A stretch of 64,000 nucleotides of DNA. Source: Candidatus Borrarchaeum weybense. GTDB taxonomy: Archaea > Asgardarchaeota > Sifarchaeia > Borrarchaeales > Borrarchaeaceae. The stretch lies in NCBI GenBank assembly GCA_019057385.1, contig JAHQJS010000006.1, positions 248,001-312,000 of the forward strand, given 5' to 3'. Numbering within the stretch: position 1 is the stretch's first letter; the number at the start of each line of letters is the position of its first letter. This document shows, in pieces, positions 49,260 through 59,286 of the stretch. The position numbers were made by a program, and so were the translations under genes. The notes under the pieces are model-generated. The model did not search any database, was not told the origin of the DNA, and worked only from the letters and a program-made list of their open reading frames with translations.

Positions 49260-50852
49260 ATGAAAACGATGAAACTAATCAAAGAGCGCAATTTGGTTAG
49301 AAAAAATTGGCGAGAAATGGATCTTAGAGTTGCACTATGCTATCCTAATAAATATCATATAGGAATGAGTTCTTTTACGATCCATCTAATCCCACATCTT
49401 TTTAATTCCAGAAATAATGTAGTTTGTGAGCGTGTCTTTTTACCTTACACAAAAGCGCAACCAACTTCAATAGAGTCAAACCAACCTCTTAAAAATTTTG
49501 ATCTTATTGGATTTTCTGTACAGTTTGAAACTGATTACCCACATATCGTTAAAATGCTTCTTGATTCTTTCATTCCTCCCTATGCCAGAGAACGAGATGG
49601 TAAAGAATATCCTCTTGTCATTGGTGGAGGACCGTGTATTTCTGCTAATCCCGAACCTATAGCTGATTTTTTCGATTTGTTAGTGGTTGGTGATATAGAA
49701 CCAGTACTTGATAAGATCATTGACCACTGTTTGAAGTTTAAGAATCCCAGAAATCGTCTTAATGAATTATTGGATATGCCTGGCGTATATCTGCCATCGC
49801 TAAATCAGGATACTATCAAAAGTGTCTGGGTAAATGAAATGGACAATATCTTACATCCTTTGCAGCAAATTGTCCCATTGGTTGAGCGTAAAGATAAGGT
49901 CTCTCTGGCATTTGGAAAAACGTTTCTCATGGAAATATCAAGAGGATGTAGCCATGGTTGTCGTTTTTGCCTAATTGGATACACAAACAGACCTTATAGA
50001 GAGAGATCTCTTTCTGTTTTAGAGAAAATAGTTGATAAAGGGATCGAGTTAACTGGCGTTAAGAAAATATCACTGATTGGTGCTGCGATATCTGATTATA
50101 AAAGACTTGAAGATCTTTGCTGGTATATAGTTAACTCTGGTTTAAACTTATCTCTTTCATCTTTACGAGCTGATCGTGTTACTCCATCGCTTATTGAGGC
50201 AATTGCTTCCAGTGGACAACAATCAATTGCCCTTGCTCCTGAAACAGGCACTAATAAACTTAGATATTGTACAAAAAAGCAGATGACAAATGATGATATC
50301 GCTAGGGCTGCGGAAATTGCAGCTGAATATGGAATTCATCATCTGAAACTCTACTATTTAATAGGTTTGCCAAACGAGGAAGAATCTGATTTGAAAGGAA
50401 TAATTGAACAAGCAAAAGAAATCTCACAATTTAAATTTAAAAGAGGTATATCCTTAAGCATAAACCCGTTTGTTCCTAAGGCACATACACCTTTTCAATG
50501 GGATCCACAACCTCCACTTGAAATTCTTAGAGAAAAAAAACGGTTTCTTGAATCTGCTTTACGAAAATTTGCTCCAAAGATTGCTTTAAAATTTCTCGAC
50601 TTTAGATGGGGTAAAATACAAGCCCTTCTTTCGCGCGGAGATCGACACTTGAGTGAAGTAATAAAAACTGTAGCAGAGCGCCATATTACACTTGGTAGTT
50701 GGAGGAAGGCCTTATCTGAAGCAAATATCAAATTAGAAGAGTATTTAAATCGTTTTTCTTTATATGATGAGATGCCTTGGGATCATATTCTGCTTAATTT
50801 TCGAAGAGCCTCATTAATTAAAGAACGAATGCTTGTGGTAAAAGGAAAATAA
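49260..50852 (+). CDS. Radical SAM protein with B12-binding-like N-terminal domain
   Basis: EISRGCSHGCRFCLIGYTNRPYRERS CxxxCxxC motif; VIGGGPCISANPEPIADFFD. Confidence 0.9.
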   Translation: MKTMKLIKERNLVRKNWREMDLRVALCYPNKYHIGMSSFTIHLIPHLFNSRNNVVCERVFLPYTKAQPTSIESNQPLKNFDLIGFSVQFETDYPHIVKMLLDSFIPPYARERDGKEYPLVIGGGPCISANPEPIADFFDLLVVGDIEPVLDKIIDHCLKFKNPRNRLNELLDMPGVYLPSLNQDTIKSVWVNEMDNILHPLQQIVPLVERKDKVSLAFGKTFLMEISRGCSHGCRFCLIGYTNRPYRERSLSVLEKIVDKGIELTGVKKISLIGAAISDYKRLEDLCWYIVNSGLNLSLSSLRADRVTPSLIEAIASSGQQSIALAPETGTNKLRYCTKKQMTNDDIARAAEIAAEYGIHHLKLYYLIGLPNEEESDLKGIIEQAKEISQFKFKRGISLSINPFVPKAHTPFQWDPQPPLEILREKKRFLESALRKFAPKIALKFLDFRWGKIQALLSRGDRHLSEVIKTVAERHITLGSWRKALSEANIKLEEYLNRFSLYDEMPWDHILLNFRRASLIKERMLVVKGK

Positions 50853-50982
50853 CTATCCACAATTTATGGATAGTAAGCACAATTTATGGATAATATGCAA
50901 TCTCACTTGAGATAGTGAAGTATATATAGGGATATTACCATATGAACTGTTCTGACAACAATCAAATGCTTGTGGGATTCCT

Positions 50983-51327
50983 GTGGAATACAAAGAGGTC
51001 AAAAAGAAATATCCATCTATTTATCAGGAACTTCAATTAGAAACTTCAAAAGTGCGCATAAGTAGTTATCGTTCTGATACAAATACTGGAGAGGCTGCAG
51101 TTGTATCAGGACATAATCTTACAGGATATATGCCCGATGTCATTGATTATCTGAGACGTTGTGACAATGAAGCGCAGGCAAAAGAAATAATTGAATTTTT
51201 GAAAGAAAAGGGTGAACTTTCTTCTGAGTATGCAGATCGTCTCATGGCTCAACTTTTAGAGCATGGTGTGCGCAGTTTCGGATCCAAAAAGCCACCTGGT
51301 TGGTATGAGCAGCTGAAAAGTCAGTAA
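50983..51327 (+). CDS. DUF2095-like archaeal protein
   Basis: GYMPDVIDYLRRCDNEAQAKEIIEFLKEKGELSSEYADRLMAQLLEHGVRSFGSKKPPGWYE. Confidence 0.65.
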   Translation: MEYKEVKKKYPSIYQELQLETSKVRISSYRSDTNTGEAAVVSGHNLTGYMPDVIDYLRRCDNEAQAKEIIEFLKEKGELSSEYADRLMAQLLEHGVRSFGSKKPPGWYEQLKSQ

Positions 51328-51356
51328 ATGTTTGAATCAAACTTGCAAATATATAT

Positions 51357-51986
51357 TTATGCTGCTGCTTCAGATACAGGCTCAGGCTCAACTTCGGGAA
51401 TCACATCAGGTACCCGTGTCACTTTTGATTTCATGATTTCACATTTTCTCAAAGCCGTTACTTTCTTCGCTGCATTATAGATCTCGCTGCCAACCTTTCC
51501 CAAAACAACTTGCTGTACAAATTGTTGAAATGTAAGTTCTTCTGCCTTCTTTTGGATAATATCTTCCATGATTTTCCGAATTATGTGTTGTTGTGTTGTC
51601 TTAGCACGTGATAGAGTAAGAACGATTGCTGTGAGCCTTAAAGTATAGCCGTCTTTCGTCGTCACATTAAAAATACCATCAATTCTGGAACTACCTCTTC
51701 TGATGAGGGAACGTAGATAATCTCGTGTGAAAACATGACCCTGATACTCTGTATAAGCAATTTTGTTTTTCACTTCATTAATTTGAAAAAGCAACTTCAC
51801 ATGAATTTGATTAAAATCATTAGTAATGTCGTACAATGTGGTTTCGATCCTTCTACCCACAATTTTTTCTGGATCAACCGCAACAGTCTCACCTATGTCT
51901 AGGTTGCCAAAATAACTTGGTGTTTGAATCTTATACCACTCTTTACTCTTCCATTTGTCTACAGTCCGTCTCCTTCTTTTAGACAA
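51357..51986 (-). CDS. rps3ae: 30S ribosomal protein eS1 (S3Ae)
   Basis: DKWKSKEWYKIQTPSYFG...TTLYDITNDFNQIHVKLLFQI...RDYLRSLIRRGSSRIDG. Confidence 0.93.
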   Translation of the reverse strand: MSKRRRRTVDKWKSKEWYKIQTPSYFGNLDIGETVAVDPEKIVGRRIETTLYDITNDFNQIHVKLLFQINEVKNKIAYTEYQGHVFTRDYLRSLIRRGSSRIDGIFNVTTKDGYTLRLTAIVLTLSRAKTTQQHIIRKIMEDIIQKKAEELTFQQFVQQVVLGKVGSEIYNAAKKVTALRKCEIMKSKVTRVPDVIPEVEPEPVSEAAA

Positions 51987-52209
51987 TTTCTATCCTCCAT
52001 AAACATTTCATAAGACTATTAGCGTCTCTTGAATTAACGAAATAATGATCAATTAATTTCGTGAATGATCTGGATAATGTGAATATCGAATGAAAAAACA
52101 ATTTAAAAGTTTTGTTTAGCTGCAGCTACACAAAAAAGTCAGATTGTTCTTTGACAAGATTTTTGATAACTTAGATTGTCGCTTTTATGATCAAAAAAAA
52201 TAGGCGTAT

Positions 52210-52560
52210 TTATCTTCCTGGTGCCAGGAAGAATGCCATTACAAGCCTTTCTTTGCCAGTGTTCTTGATGTAATGCTTTATCCCTTTAGGTATCCACAAT
52301 GCGTCTCCAGGACTAATTTGTGTCTCTTTTTCGTCTTCTCCATACCAGACCGTCCCTGTGCCACTTACACAGTAATAGACTTCTGCTTGAGGGGGATCGT
52401 CATGGGCATGGGGATCTAATCCTTCGCCTGGTTCAAAGTCCCCCATTACAAACATGGCTTCTTTACTTCCTATAGTGTCCTTAGTGAAGAATATTCTAAT
52501 GGATCCTCCCAAGATCTTTTTTACTTCGGTCTCATGGAAATTCATCTTTTTAACTGACAT
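52210..52560 (-). CDS. Cupin-domain protein
   Basis: DPHAHDDPPQAEVYYCVSGTGTVWYGEDE...GDALWIPKGIKHYIKNTG. Confidence 0.88.
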   Translation of the reverse strand: MSVKKMNFHETEVKKILGGSIRIFFTKDTIGSKEAMFVMGDFEPGEGLDPHAHDDPPQAEVYYCVSGTGTVWYGEDEKETQISPGDALWIPKGIKHYIKNTGKERLVMAFFLAPGR

Positions 52561-52643
52561 TTTAAATCACCATTCTTTCTTTTTTAAGATCACAATATAA
52601 AATCATTAGGTTTTAAGTATAAATCATGGTGCTAGTTTGTTAT

Positions 52644-52955
52644 CTATTCTGACGGACGCCTTCCTTTGTTGTCGATTTCCTCTTTCTCGCGTATATGAAT
52701 TAGCAGTGTATCAAGAGTTTTAAGAAAAAGTTTAACTGACTCTGTTGCTTCGACATTTATCTTTAAGAAGTCATCATCGTTTTGTTCAAAATTAATATTC
52801 AATGTTGGATGATCTTCCATCCCTTTTTCCTTTAAGTATAGAAAAATATCTTTCACAAAACGAGGAGATGGGTACTTAATCTTTAATTTTGCCTTAGTTT
52901 GTTTAATCAACTTATCCGTCGTCTTGGACATTTTTAACAGACTCTGATTTTGCAA
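52644..52955 (-). CDS. KEOPS subunit Pcc1-like protein
   Basis: Size, alpha/beta pattern (KAKLKIKYPSPRFVKDIFLYL...FLKINVEATESVKLFLKTLDTLLIHIR) and position between RecJ and eS1 genes. Confidence 0.6.
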   Translation of the reverse strand: MQNQSLLKMSKTTDKLIKQTKAKLKIKYPSPRFVKDIFLYLKEKGMEDHPTLNINFEQNDDDFLKINVEATESVKLFLKTLDTLLIHIREKEEIDNKGRRPSE

Positions 52956-54405
52956 ATTGTTTGTCTATATTTTTGCGTACTAATTTTATGTACTCTTGCT
53001 CTTTTTCCAAAGGTACTCTTGCGCCTGCAGCTATATCATGCCCACCTGCTTCCACACCTTCTATGCCTTGTGCAGCGTCACTAAGTGCTTTTCCGATGCT
53101 TATGCCTTTACTTACTAATTTCTCAGTTGAGCGACCTGAAACTTTAATAAAGCCTTCACCTTCCTGAAGTGCTATTCCAAGGACGATCTTTTCAGAAGAG
53201 AGCATGTTACTGCTTCTAGCAAGTCCAACAACTGTTCCAATTATTCGATCATCCACAAGTCTTTTTCCATCGAAAATCTGTACATTTTCAAAATCTACTA
53301 TTCTCTCGATATTATCACTTATGAGTGAAATGTGGTCAGAAAGTCGAGTTCGATATTTTGAGAGTACGTCCTCTGCATCTTTATAGGCTCTTTTACGGTC
53401 TCCCATACATAGCGCAACGCCCACACCTGCTGAACCCATTCGACCACATGCATTTAGGCAAGAGGCGAATTCTCGTGCGTCTCTTAAAATTCCGCCCTCT
53501 TTTTCTTTAACTAGTGTATACACATTCCCAACAATACTCTGCGCTTCATCTGATGAAACGCCATGCTGTAGACTTCTTGTGATGAGAGCGCTAACTAACT
53601 TTGTTCGTTCCTCAGTAGTCAAATCAGCAATTGATCTCCATTCATCTCCCTTTTTTAGTGGAATTTGAAGTTCTACCAATAACTTAAAGCACGCATCACG
53701 GTTTCCAGTAATACTTGGAATAAACGGGTCAGTGGTGTATTCTAAAGCGGTATGAACGGGTCGTGTCATTCTACCAAATAGCCTAAGATCTTTCTTAACC
53801 TCAAGGACTTGTGCATTTACTGCGTCGTCAACAATATTTTTATTTAATCCAATAAATGATCCTTGCTCACCTTTATCTTGCCGATCTCCGATAGAGCCAA
53901 CAACAGCTAAAGCGGATAGATCCTTATTTTCTTCATGTATAGCCCTGGCTACAAAATAACTCACACCAGCGCCACTTACATCGTATGATCCATTGATTTC
54001 AAAAAGATGCGGGTTGAGTTGAAAAACTCCGTCTTCAGCACCAATTGGAGGGTGATGGTCCAGTATAACAACTTTGGTTTTTTTCGTATCAAGGTATTTT
54101 CTCACGATATCTAATTGACCAGATCCTAAATCAGTAAAAATGAAAAGATTAACATTTTCTTTCCCTTTAGAGAGTGTAGCCATAATGTCTTCTTCAAGTT
54201 GTCGAATAATTGAAACCTGAAAACTTGCTCCAGCACGATATAAAGTAGTTGCGATTATCCCTGCTGCAGTAATCCCATCTGTATCTAAATGAGAAACGAT
54301 TTTGGTCTGTCCGTTGTTATTTTTTATTGCATCTTTAATTACGTCTGCAATATCTTCTGCTTTTTTCAAAAAATCGTCATATTTCTTTTCCATAGCCTCC
54401 ACCAT
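52912..54405 (-). CDS. Archaeal RecJ-like DHH phosphoesterase (start at MVEAMEKKYDD or MEKKYDD, not at 54732)
   Basis: SHLDTDGITAAGIIATTL, FTDLGSG, ILDHHPP, GSIGDRQD; C-term EAGGHDIAAGARVP. Confidence 0.9.
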   Translation of the reverse strand: MVEAMEKKYDDFLKKAEDIADVIKDAIKNNNGQTKIVSHLDTDGITAAGIIATTLYRAGASFQVSIIRQLEEDIMATLSKGKENVNLFIFTDLGSGQLDIVRKYLDTKKTKVVILDHHPPIGAEDGVFQLNPHLFEINGSYDVSGAGVSYFVARAIHEENKDLSALAVVGSIGDRQDKGEQGSFIGLNKNIVDDAVNAQVLEVKKDLRLFGRMTRPVHTALEYTTDPFIPSITGNRDACFKLLVELQIPLKKGDEWRSIADLTTEERTKLVSALITRSLQHGVSSDEAQSIVGNVYTLVKEKEGGILRDAREFASCLNACGRMGSAGVGVALCMGDRKRAYKDAEDVLSKYRTRLSDHISLISDNIERIVDFENVQIFDGKRLVDDRIIGTVVGLARSSNMLSSEKIVLGIALQEGEGFIKVSGRSTEKLVSKGISIGKALSDAAQGIEGVEAGGHDIAAGARVPLEKEQEYIKLVRKNIDKQFAKSESVKNVQDDG

Positions 54406-54424
54406 CGCCGTAATAAACGTGTGG

Positions 54425-55820
54425 AGATAGTTTATACTGTCTCCGCAAGAAGACCCCCCAACTTGTTGGGGGGATGAATTGTATTTTTTTACTGGTTTCA
54501 CTTTCAGGGTTGTGTCCCCCTGTTTAAATAGCTGTTTGCGGATACTGACTATTGTTAGTGATATGGCGCTCAAGGCAACCGAGGATGAGTTGTGATGAAA
54601 CGCACGTACCAATTTCGCCTGTATCCCACCGCACCGCAGGCAACTATTCTCACCCAATGGCTTACTACTTGCCGCCTGTTGTATAATAACTCTCTTGCCG
54701 AGCGAAAAAATGCCTGGGAAACTCAGAAGCAATCAGTTACCTATGACGAGCAAGCCAACCACTTGAAAGGCGCTAAAAAGACCAACCCGTTTTTGAAAGC
54801 GGTTCACTCGCAGGTACTACAAGACGTGCTGAGACGGCTGGATAAGACCTTTAAGAACTTTTTTCGGCGCGTTAACAAGGGCGAAAAAGCCGGATACCCG
54901 CGCTTTAAGGGGCAATACCGCTATGATTCCTTCACCTACCCGCAAAGTGGGTTCGCCCTCGAAAAGAAGAAACTTCGGCTCTCGAAAATCGGGGCTATTA
55001 CCATCAAACTCCACCGTCCTATCCCGCCTGAAGGCGAGGTCAAGACCTACACCATTAAACGAGATGTCGACCACTGGTATGCCTGTTTTTCAGTCGAACT
55101 GCCTGATCCCACCCCTTACACTCAACAAATAGCCATACAGAAGGCGATAGGGGTAGATGTCGGGCTGACGAGTTTACTGACGTTAAATAACGGAGAAACA
55201 ATAGGCAACCCCCGTTGGTTGAGACATTCGGAGAAGCAATTAGCCAAAGAGCAGCGAAGAAAAGACAGGAAAGTTAAGGGCTCACGTAACCGTCACAAAC
55301 AGAACAGGAAGGTGGCACGGCTACACAGGAAGATACGCAATCAGCGGAAGGACTTTCATCACAAGCTCAGCCGGAAACTGGTCGGGAGTTATGACCTGGT
55401 GGTGTATGAGCTGCTTACCATTACCAACATGGTGAAGAACCACCGTCTCGCCAAGTCGATCAGTGACGCCGGCTGGGGGCAACTCATGCGTTTTACCGAG
55501 TACAAAGCGGAGGAAGCTGGTACGCTGGTAGAGTATGTGAGTGCCTACAATACCACACAACTGTGTAGCCGGTGCGGAAAGTTGGTGCCGAAAACCCTGG
55601 CAACCCGAATCCACCGCTGCCCGTACTGTGGGCTGGTGTTAGCGAGAGATCATAATTCTGCAATCACTGTTTTACAGCGATCCACTCACTATGTAAAAGC
55701 ACGCTCATCATCATTATCGTCATCAGGGCAGGAACTGCCCGTTGAGCCTGGTTGACATGTCCCGCTGGGGAATGGATGACCCAGGAAGCCACCCTACTTG
55801 CAGGGTGGTAGTTCACCTAC
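54425..55820 (+). mobile_element. IS200/IS605-type TnpB-only element (no tnpA seen)
   Basis: LE hairpin 54454-54473 (CCCCCCAAC-TT-GTTGGGGGG), tnpB, RE hairpin 55789-55808 (CCACCCTACTTGCAGGGTGG) followed by TAGTTCAC. Confidence 0.82.
54592..55755 (+). CDS. tnpB: TnpB RNA-guided nuclease
   Basis: YQFRLYPTAPQATILTQWLTTCRLLYNN, GVDVGLTSLLTL (RuvC-I), VVYELLTITNM (RuvC-II), CSRCG...CPYCG zinc finger, ARDHNSAITVL (RuvC-III). Confidence 0.95.
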   Translation: MMKRTYQFRLYPTAPQATILTQWLTTCRLLYNNSLAERKNAWETQKQSVTYDEQANHLKGAKKTNPFLKAVHSQVLQDVLRRLDKTFKNFFRRVNKGEKAGYPRFKGQYRYDSFTYPQSGFALEKKKLRLSKIGAITIKLHRPIPPEGEVKTYTIKRDVDHWYACFSVELPDPTPYTQQIAIQKAIGVDVGLTSLLTLNNGETIGNPRWLRHSEKQLAKEQRRKDRKVKGSRNRHKQNRKVARLHRKIRNQRKDFHHKLSRKLVGSYDLVVYELLTITNMVKNHRLAKSISDAGWGQLMRFTEYKAEEAGTLVEYVSAYNTTQLCSRCGKLVPKTLATRIHRCPYCGLVLARDHNSAITVLQRSTHYVKARSSSLSSSGQELPVEPG

Positions 55821-55972
55821 ACAAATATTTTAATAGACCACGATTCACATTTCAATGCCTATATTAAATTGACTAATATTCATTGAAAAACAAGTTTGTT
55901 AGCTGTGCAATATAACTTTTTATGTTTTGAGTTAAAAAAAGCATCGTAAATAAAGAATTAACAACTTTTTTG

Positions 55973-56431
55973 TTATCTAATTAATTGTGCTACCTTTTTC
56001 GGATCGTATTTCCACTTTGGATCAATTTTCTTCGTTTTGCGGTAATATTTCGAGAGCCTATGGATTTTTGCTTCTGTCAGCTGCAACCCTCTTTTTGAGT
56101 GTAGATCCTTTGGATTAGCTTCCATATGATTGCGGAGATTCCAAGCCTTCCTGATGAGATTTAATATGTCTTCTGGAAGTACTGAGACTAAATCATGCTC
56201 TACTAAATGCTGAGATACGCTTTTTCCTGTATGAAGTTTCACAGATGGAATACCATATTGATCCCTAAGTATTGTTCCGATCATTGCCTGCGACTCGCCC
56301 GCCTTAGCAAGCTTGACAATTATATCATCAACCTCTTCTGGCGAATATTCTACCCATACAGGCGATTTTGTGCGTGGGGGACGCTTACTTGCACTTTTAC
56401 CCCGTGCTCTACTGTGCATTCTAGCCATTTT
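55973..56431 (-). CDS. rps15: 30S ribosomal protein uS15
   Basis: [65 protein letters not shown]. Confidence 0.94.
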   Translation of the reverse strand, partial: KMARMHSRARGKSASKRPPRTKSPVWVEYSPEEVDDIIVKLAKAGESQAMIGTILRDQYGIPSVKLHTGKSVSQHLVEHDLVSVLPEDILNLIRKAWNLRNHMEANPKDLHSKRGLQLTEAKIHRLSKYYRKTKKIDPKWKYDPKKVAQLIR

Positions 56432-56771
56432 AGTTTCCTCCAAGAATGTTCCTCTGAATTTCTACATTTTTGTCAGTTGTGTGGAATTCTTGGTTTGTAG
56501 ATTAAGGTTTTTTAAATCTAAATGTTTTAAAAAGGTTACCAAAAAAACACAATTGAGTTTTAAATTTTTGCTGATTATAGCGGGAGACTGAAAGTTAGCT
56601 TGTATCACTTTCTTAAAACTCGAAGTTGAGGTTTTTAACTTAATCTTTAAGAATATTTGCAGTAAGCTCGTTAGATGGTTTAATTAGTTTCAATACCTTT
56701 ATTTTTTTCAGATGTTGTTTAAGGATTTGGAGATAATATAATGGTGAAAACCAATTTGGAGAGTCCCCATC

Positions 56772-57449
56772 ATGATCCTTATGAGTAGCACAATTAGTGA
56801 GTTTGTGAAAAAATTAGGTGCTGACTTAGTTGGCATAGCACATGTTAAAGAAATAAAGGATGAAAGGATAAAAGCAGAAATTAAAAGCGTATTTGATGAT
56901 GCAAGAACTCTAATTTTAATTGGGAGACGTTTAGAACATCTAATGATTGACAAAAAAGGGGAAGAAAGCGCAAATTACCAGATTACAATAAGCAAGACTT
57001 TAAAGTTGATTACACAAAAACTTGTTGGATTCATTTTCAGAAGCGGTTTTAACTCTAAACTATTATTGGATCCTGAAAAAATGAGTGATGATCAACGAAT
57101 CAATATCAAGAAACTTGCAGAATCTGCTGGATTAGGGCAAATTGGCTTTAACAACTTGCTTTTGACACCAGAGTTCGGGGCGCGTGTATTAATTGCTGCA
57201 TTAGTAACTGACGCCCTTTTAGAACCTAGCAAAAGGATAGAATCACCAATCTGTTTGGAATTGAAAGGAATTTCCTGTAAAAAATGCGCAGATGCGTGTC
57301 CGCAACTTGCAATAAGCTTTACAGGGCGATTTTATGAGTCCAAGTGTCTAAAACAGCTCAGTAAAGACATTGAGTTATATCAATCTTATTACTGCACTCT
57401 GTGTATTACATCGTGTCCTGTAGGACATCCTGATTCTTCAGAGCAATAA
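56772..57449 (+). CDS. QueG-like / 4Fe-4S ferredoxin-type reductase
   Basis: Two C-terminal Fe-S motifs (CKKCADACPQLAISF; CTLCITSCPVGHP), GLGQIGFNNLLLTPEFGARV. Confidence 0.75.
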   Translation: MILMSSTISEFVKKLGADLVGIAHVKEIKDERIKAEIKSVFDDARTLILIGRRLEHLMIDKKGEESANYQITISKTLKLITQKLVGFIFRSGFNSKLLLDPEKMSDDQRINIKKLAESAGLGQIGFNNLLLTPEFGARVLIAALVTDALLEPSKRIESPICLELKGISCKKCADACPQLAISFTGRFYESKCLKQLSKDIELYQSYYCTLCITSCPVGHPDSSEQ

Positions 57450-57464
57450 ACGACTCAATGAAGT

Positions 57465-57656
57465 TTACTTTTCATTTAGAATGTTTAAAATACTAATAAT
57501 ATCTTTTTGTGCCCTTTTTAGTAACTTTATTGCCTTCTTTTTTTCTTTTTCGTCTAACGAATGAAATGGGGCAGTTTTTCGCCATAGTTCACGCAAGTCT
57601 GTTAATGCATAAAGAGCGTCAAAAGTAAGAGAAACCCGTTCACTCATTTTGTTCAC
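57465..57656 (-). CDS. Small hypothetical protein
   Basis: 63-aa ORF adjacent to the tRNA-Cys, plausible helical composition. Confidence 0.4.
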   Translation of the reverse strand: MNKMSERVSLTFDALYALTDLRELWRKTAPFHSLDEKEKKKAIKLLKRAQKDIISILNILNEK

Positions 57657-57681
57657 CTACAAATAGTTAGGAATAAATTGA

Positions 57682-57772
57682 AGCCGGGGGGAGGAATTGA
57701 ACCTCCGTAAAGCGGATCTGCAGTCCACCGCCTCTAAGAGGGAGATATTTCCAGCCTCTAGGCTACCCCGGC
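57682..57772 (-). tRNA. tRNA-Cys(GCA) with a 19-nt D-loop intron (57753-57735)
   Basis: GCCGGGG...CCCCGGC acceptor, CTGCAGA anticodon loop, GGAGG-TTCAATT-CCTCC T-arm, U73; D-arm BHB GCCT-AGAG-GCT-GGA...TCC-CTCT-TAG-AGGC. Confidence 0.9.
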
Positions 57773-57987
57773 ATATCATTCAATTTAATATGTATACGTT
57801 TCTGGCCACCTCGATCAGATGCGTCTCGCCTAATAGAAGACTAATTTAAAAACATTACTGATAATAAGCCAGAAAGCACCACAGCTTCAGCGTGGTGATG
57901 AATGGCGCGAGGTTTATATAGTTTATTAGCAATAGACTATAGGAGCAACAGGACGCCGCACGACGTTCGCACTAGGGAGTTCACACC

Positions 57988-59286
57988 GTGTCAAAGGTTA
58001 TTACAGCAGTGCCGACCGCACCATCAAAGAACCAGACCATCAAAGCTACCTTGAAAGCCACTAAGGCACGCCGCACACAGCAACGCTGCCGGGTGTTTGA
58101 GCTGAAACTTGACCGCTCCCACCTTAACCAGCACACACATGCACAGTTGCAGCGCTTGTTTCTGGAAGCCAAATGGCTGTATAACCATATTCTCTCCCAG
58201 CCGAATGTGTGTGACATGGATTATAAACTCGCTGAAGTGCCGGTCAAAGTCAAAGATCGCTTTGAACTCCGGGAACTACGTCACTTATCCTCACACATGA
58301 AGCAGAGTTTGATTAGGCGAACCATCGATAACATCAAAGGGCTGGCACACTTAAAAGCGAAGGGGCATGCAATCGGCAGACTCAACTACAAGAGTGAAGT
58401 GAAGTCCATCCCTTTGAAACAATACGGCAATACCTACAAAATCCTGAATGACAAATGCATCAAGATCCAGGGCATCGCACAACACTTACGGGTCAATGGC
58501 TTGGCGCAAATTCCTGCTGACAGCGAGCTGGCTAATGCCACCTTGATCCAGCGCCATGGCGACTACTTCGTGGCAATCACTACTTACCAGGCGCGGAAAC
58601 ACACCCCGCCCCCGTCAAAAACGGTGGGCATCGATTTCGGCATCAAAACCCAATTAACGCTGTCAGACGGCATTGCCATCCAGTATGCCATCCCCATTAG
58701 CACCAAGTTGCGAAAATTACACCAGCAATTAAGTCGCTGTCAATATCGCAGCAAAAACTGGTATAAAGCCCTGCACAAATTGGAAAAAGCCTATGTGAAG
58801 GTTACCAATATCAAGAAGGACGTCAGAAACAAATTGGTCCATTATCTCCACACCAGGTATGGTGTGGTCTGTTACCAAGATGAGCATGTCAAGGCCTGGC
58901 AACGCCTCTGGGGCAGGAAGATCCTATCAACGGGTATCGGAGGGATCATACGCACACTTGAGGAAAAGGTGCATACTCCGATCCAAGTCGATAGATGGTT
59001 TCCTTCCACCAAGACCTGTTCTCGCTGCGGGAATATCCGGGACATCGAGTTAGATGAACGTTTATATGTCTGCCCCGTCTGCGGATTGGTAATGGACAGA
59101 GATCATAATTCAAGTGTTAACATCGAGAACGAAGGGTTAACACAGCTGCTACCTACGGGACGTAGGGATGTTAAGCCTGTGGAGACTGAATCCTCTACTG
59201 TGACATCGCTGGAATACCTCAATGGTATTCCCTATGTGACAGCAAGTTCGGTCAGCGAAGCAGGAAGCCTCACTGCTTCAGCGTGA
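57988..59286 (+). CDS. tnpB: TnpB RNA-guided nuclease (second family)
   Basis: VGIDFGIKTQLTLSDG, YQDEHVKAWQRLWGRK, CSRCGNIRDIELDERLYVCPVCG, MDRDHNSSVNI. Confidence 0.94.
   Translation: MSKVITAVPTAPSKNQTIKATLKATKARRTQQRCRVFELKLDRSHLNQHTHAQLQRLFLEAKWLYNHILSQPNVCDMDYKLAEVPVKVKDRFELRELRHLSSHMKQSLIRRTIDNIKGLAHLKAKGHAIGRLNYKSEVKSIPLKQYGNTYKILNDKCIKIQGIAQHLRVNGLAQIPADSELANATLIQRHGDYFVAITTYQARKHTPPPSKTVGIDFGIKTQLTLSDGIAIQYAIPISTKLRKLHQQLSRCQYRSKNWYKALHKLEKAYVKVTNIKKDVRNKLVHYLHTRYGVVCYQDEHVKAWQRLWGRKILSTGIGGIIRTLEEKVHTPIQVDRWFPSTKTCSRCGNIRDIELDERLYVCPVCGLVMDRDHNSSVNIENEGLTQLLPTGRRDVKPVETESSTVTSLEYLNGIPYVTASSVSEAGSLTASA

Noticed and set aside
54406-54732. N-terminal ~109 aa of the automatic RecJ ORF (MLLSFPGIFSLGKRV…)
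   Set aside because: Antisense to the TnpB element's left end and 5' tnpB; an open-frame accident of the insertion.
58840-58900. Possible RuvC-II Glu loss in the second TnpB (VVCYQDEHVKAW)
   Set aside because: QDE-x-xxxW is the usual form in this TnpB subfamily, so I do not treat it as a dead nuclease.
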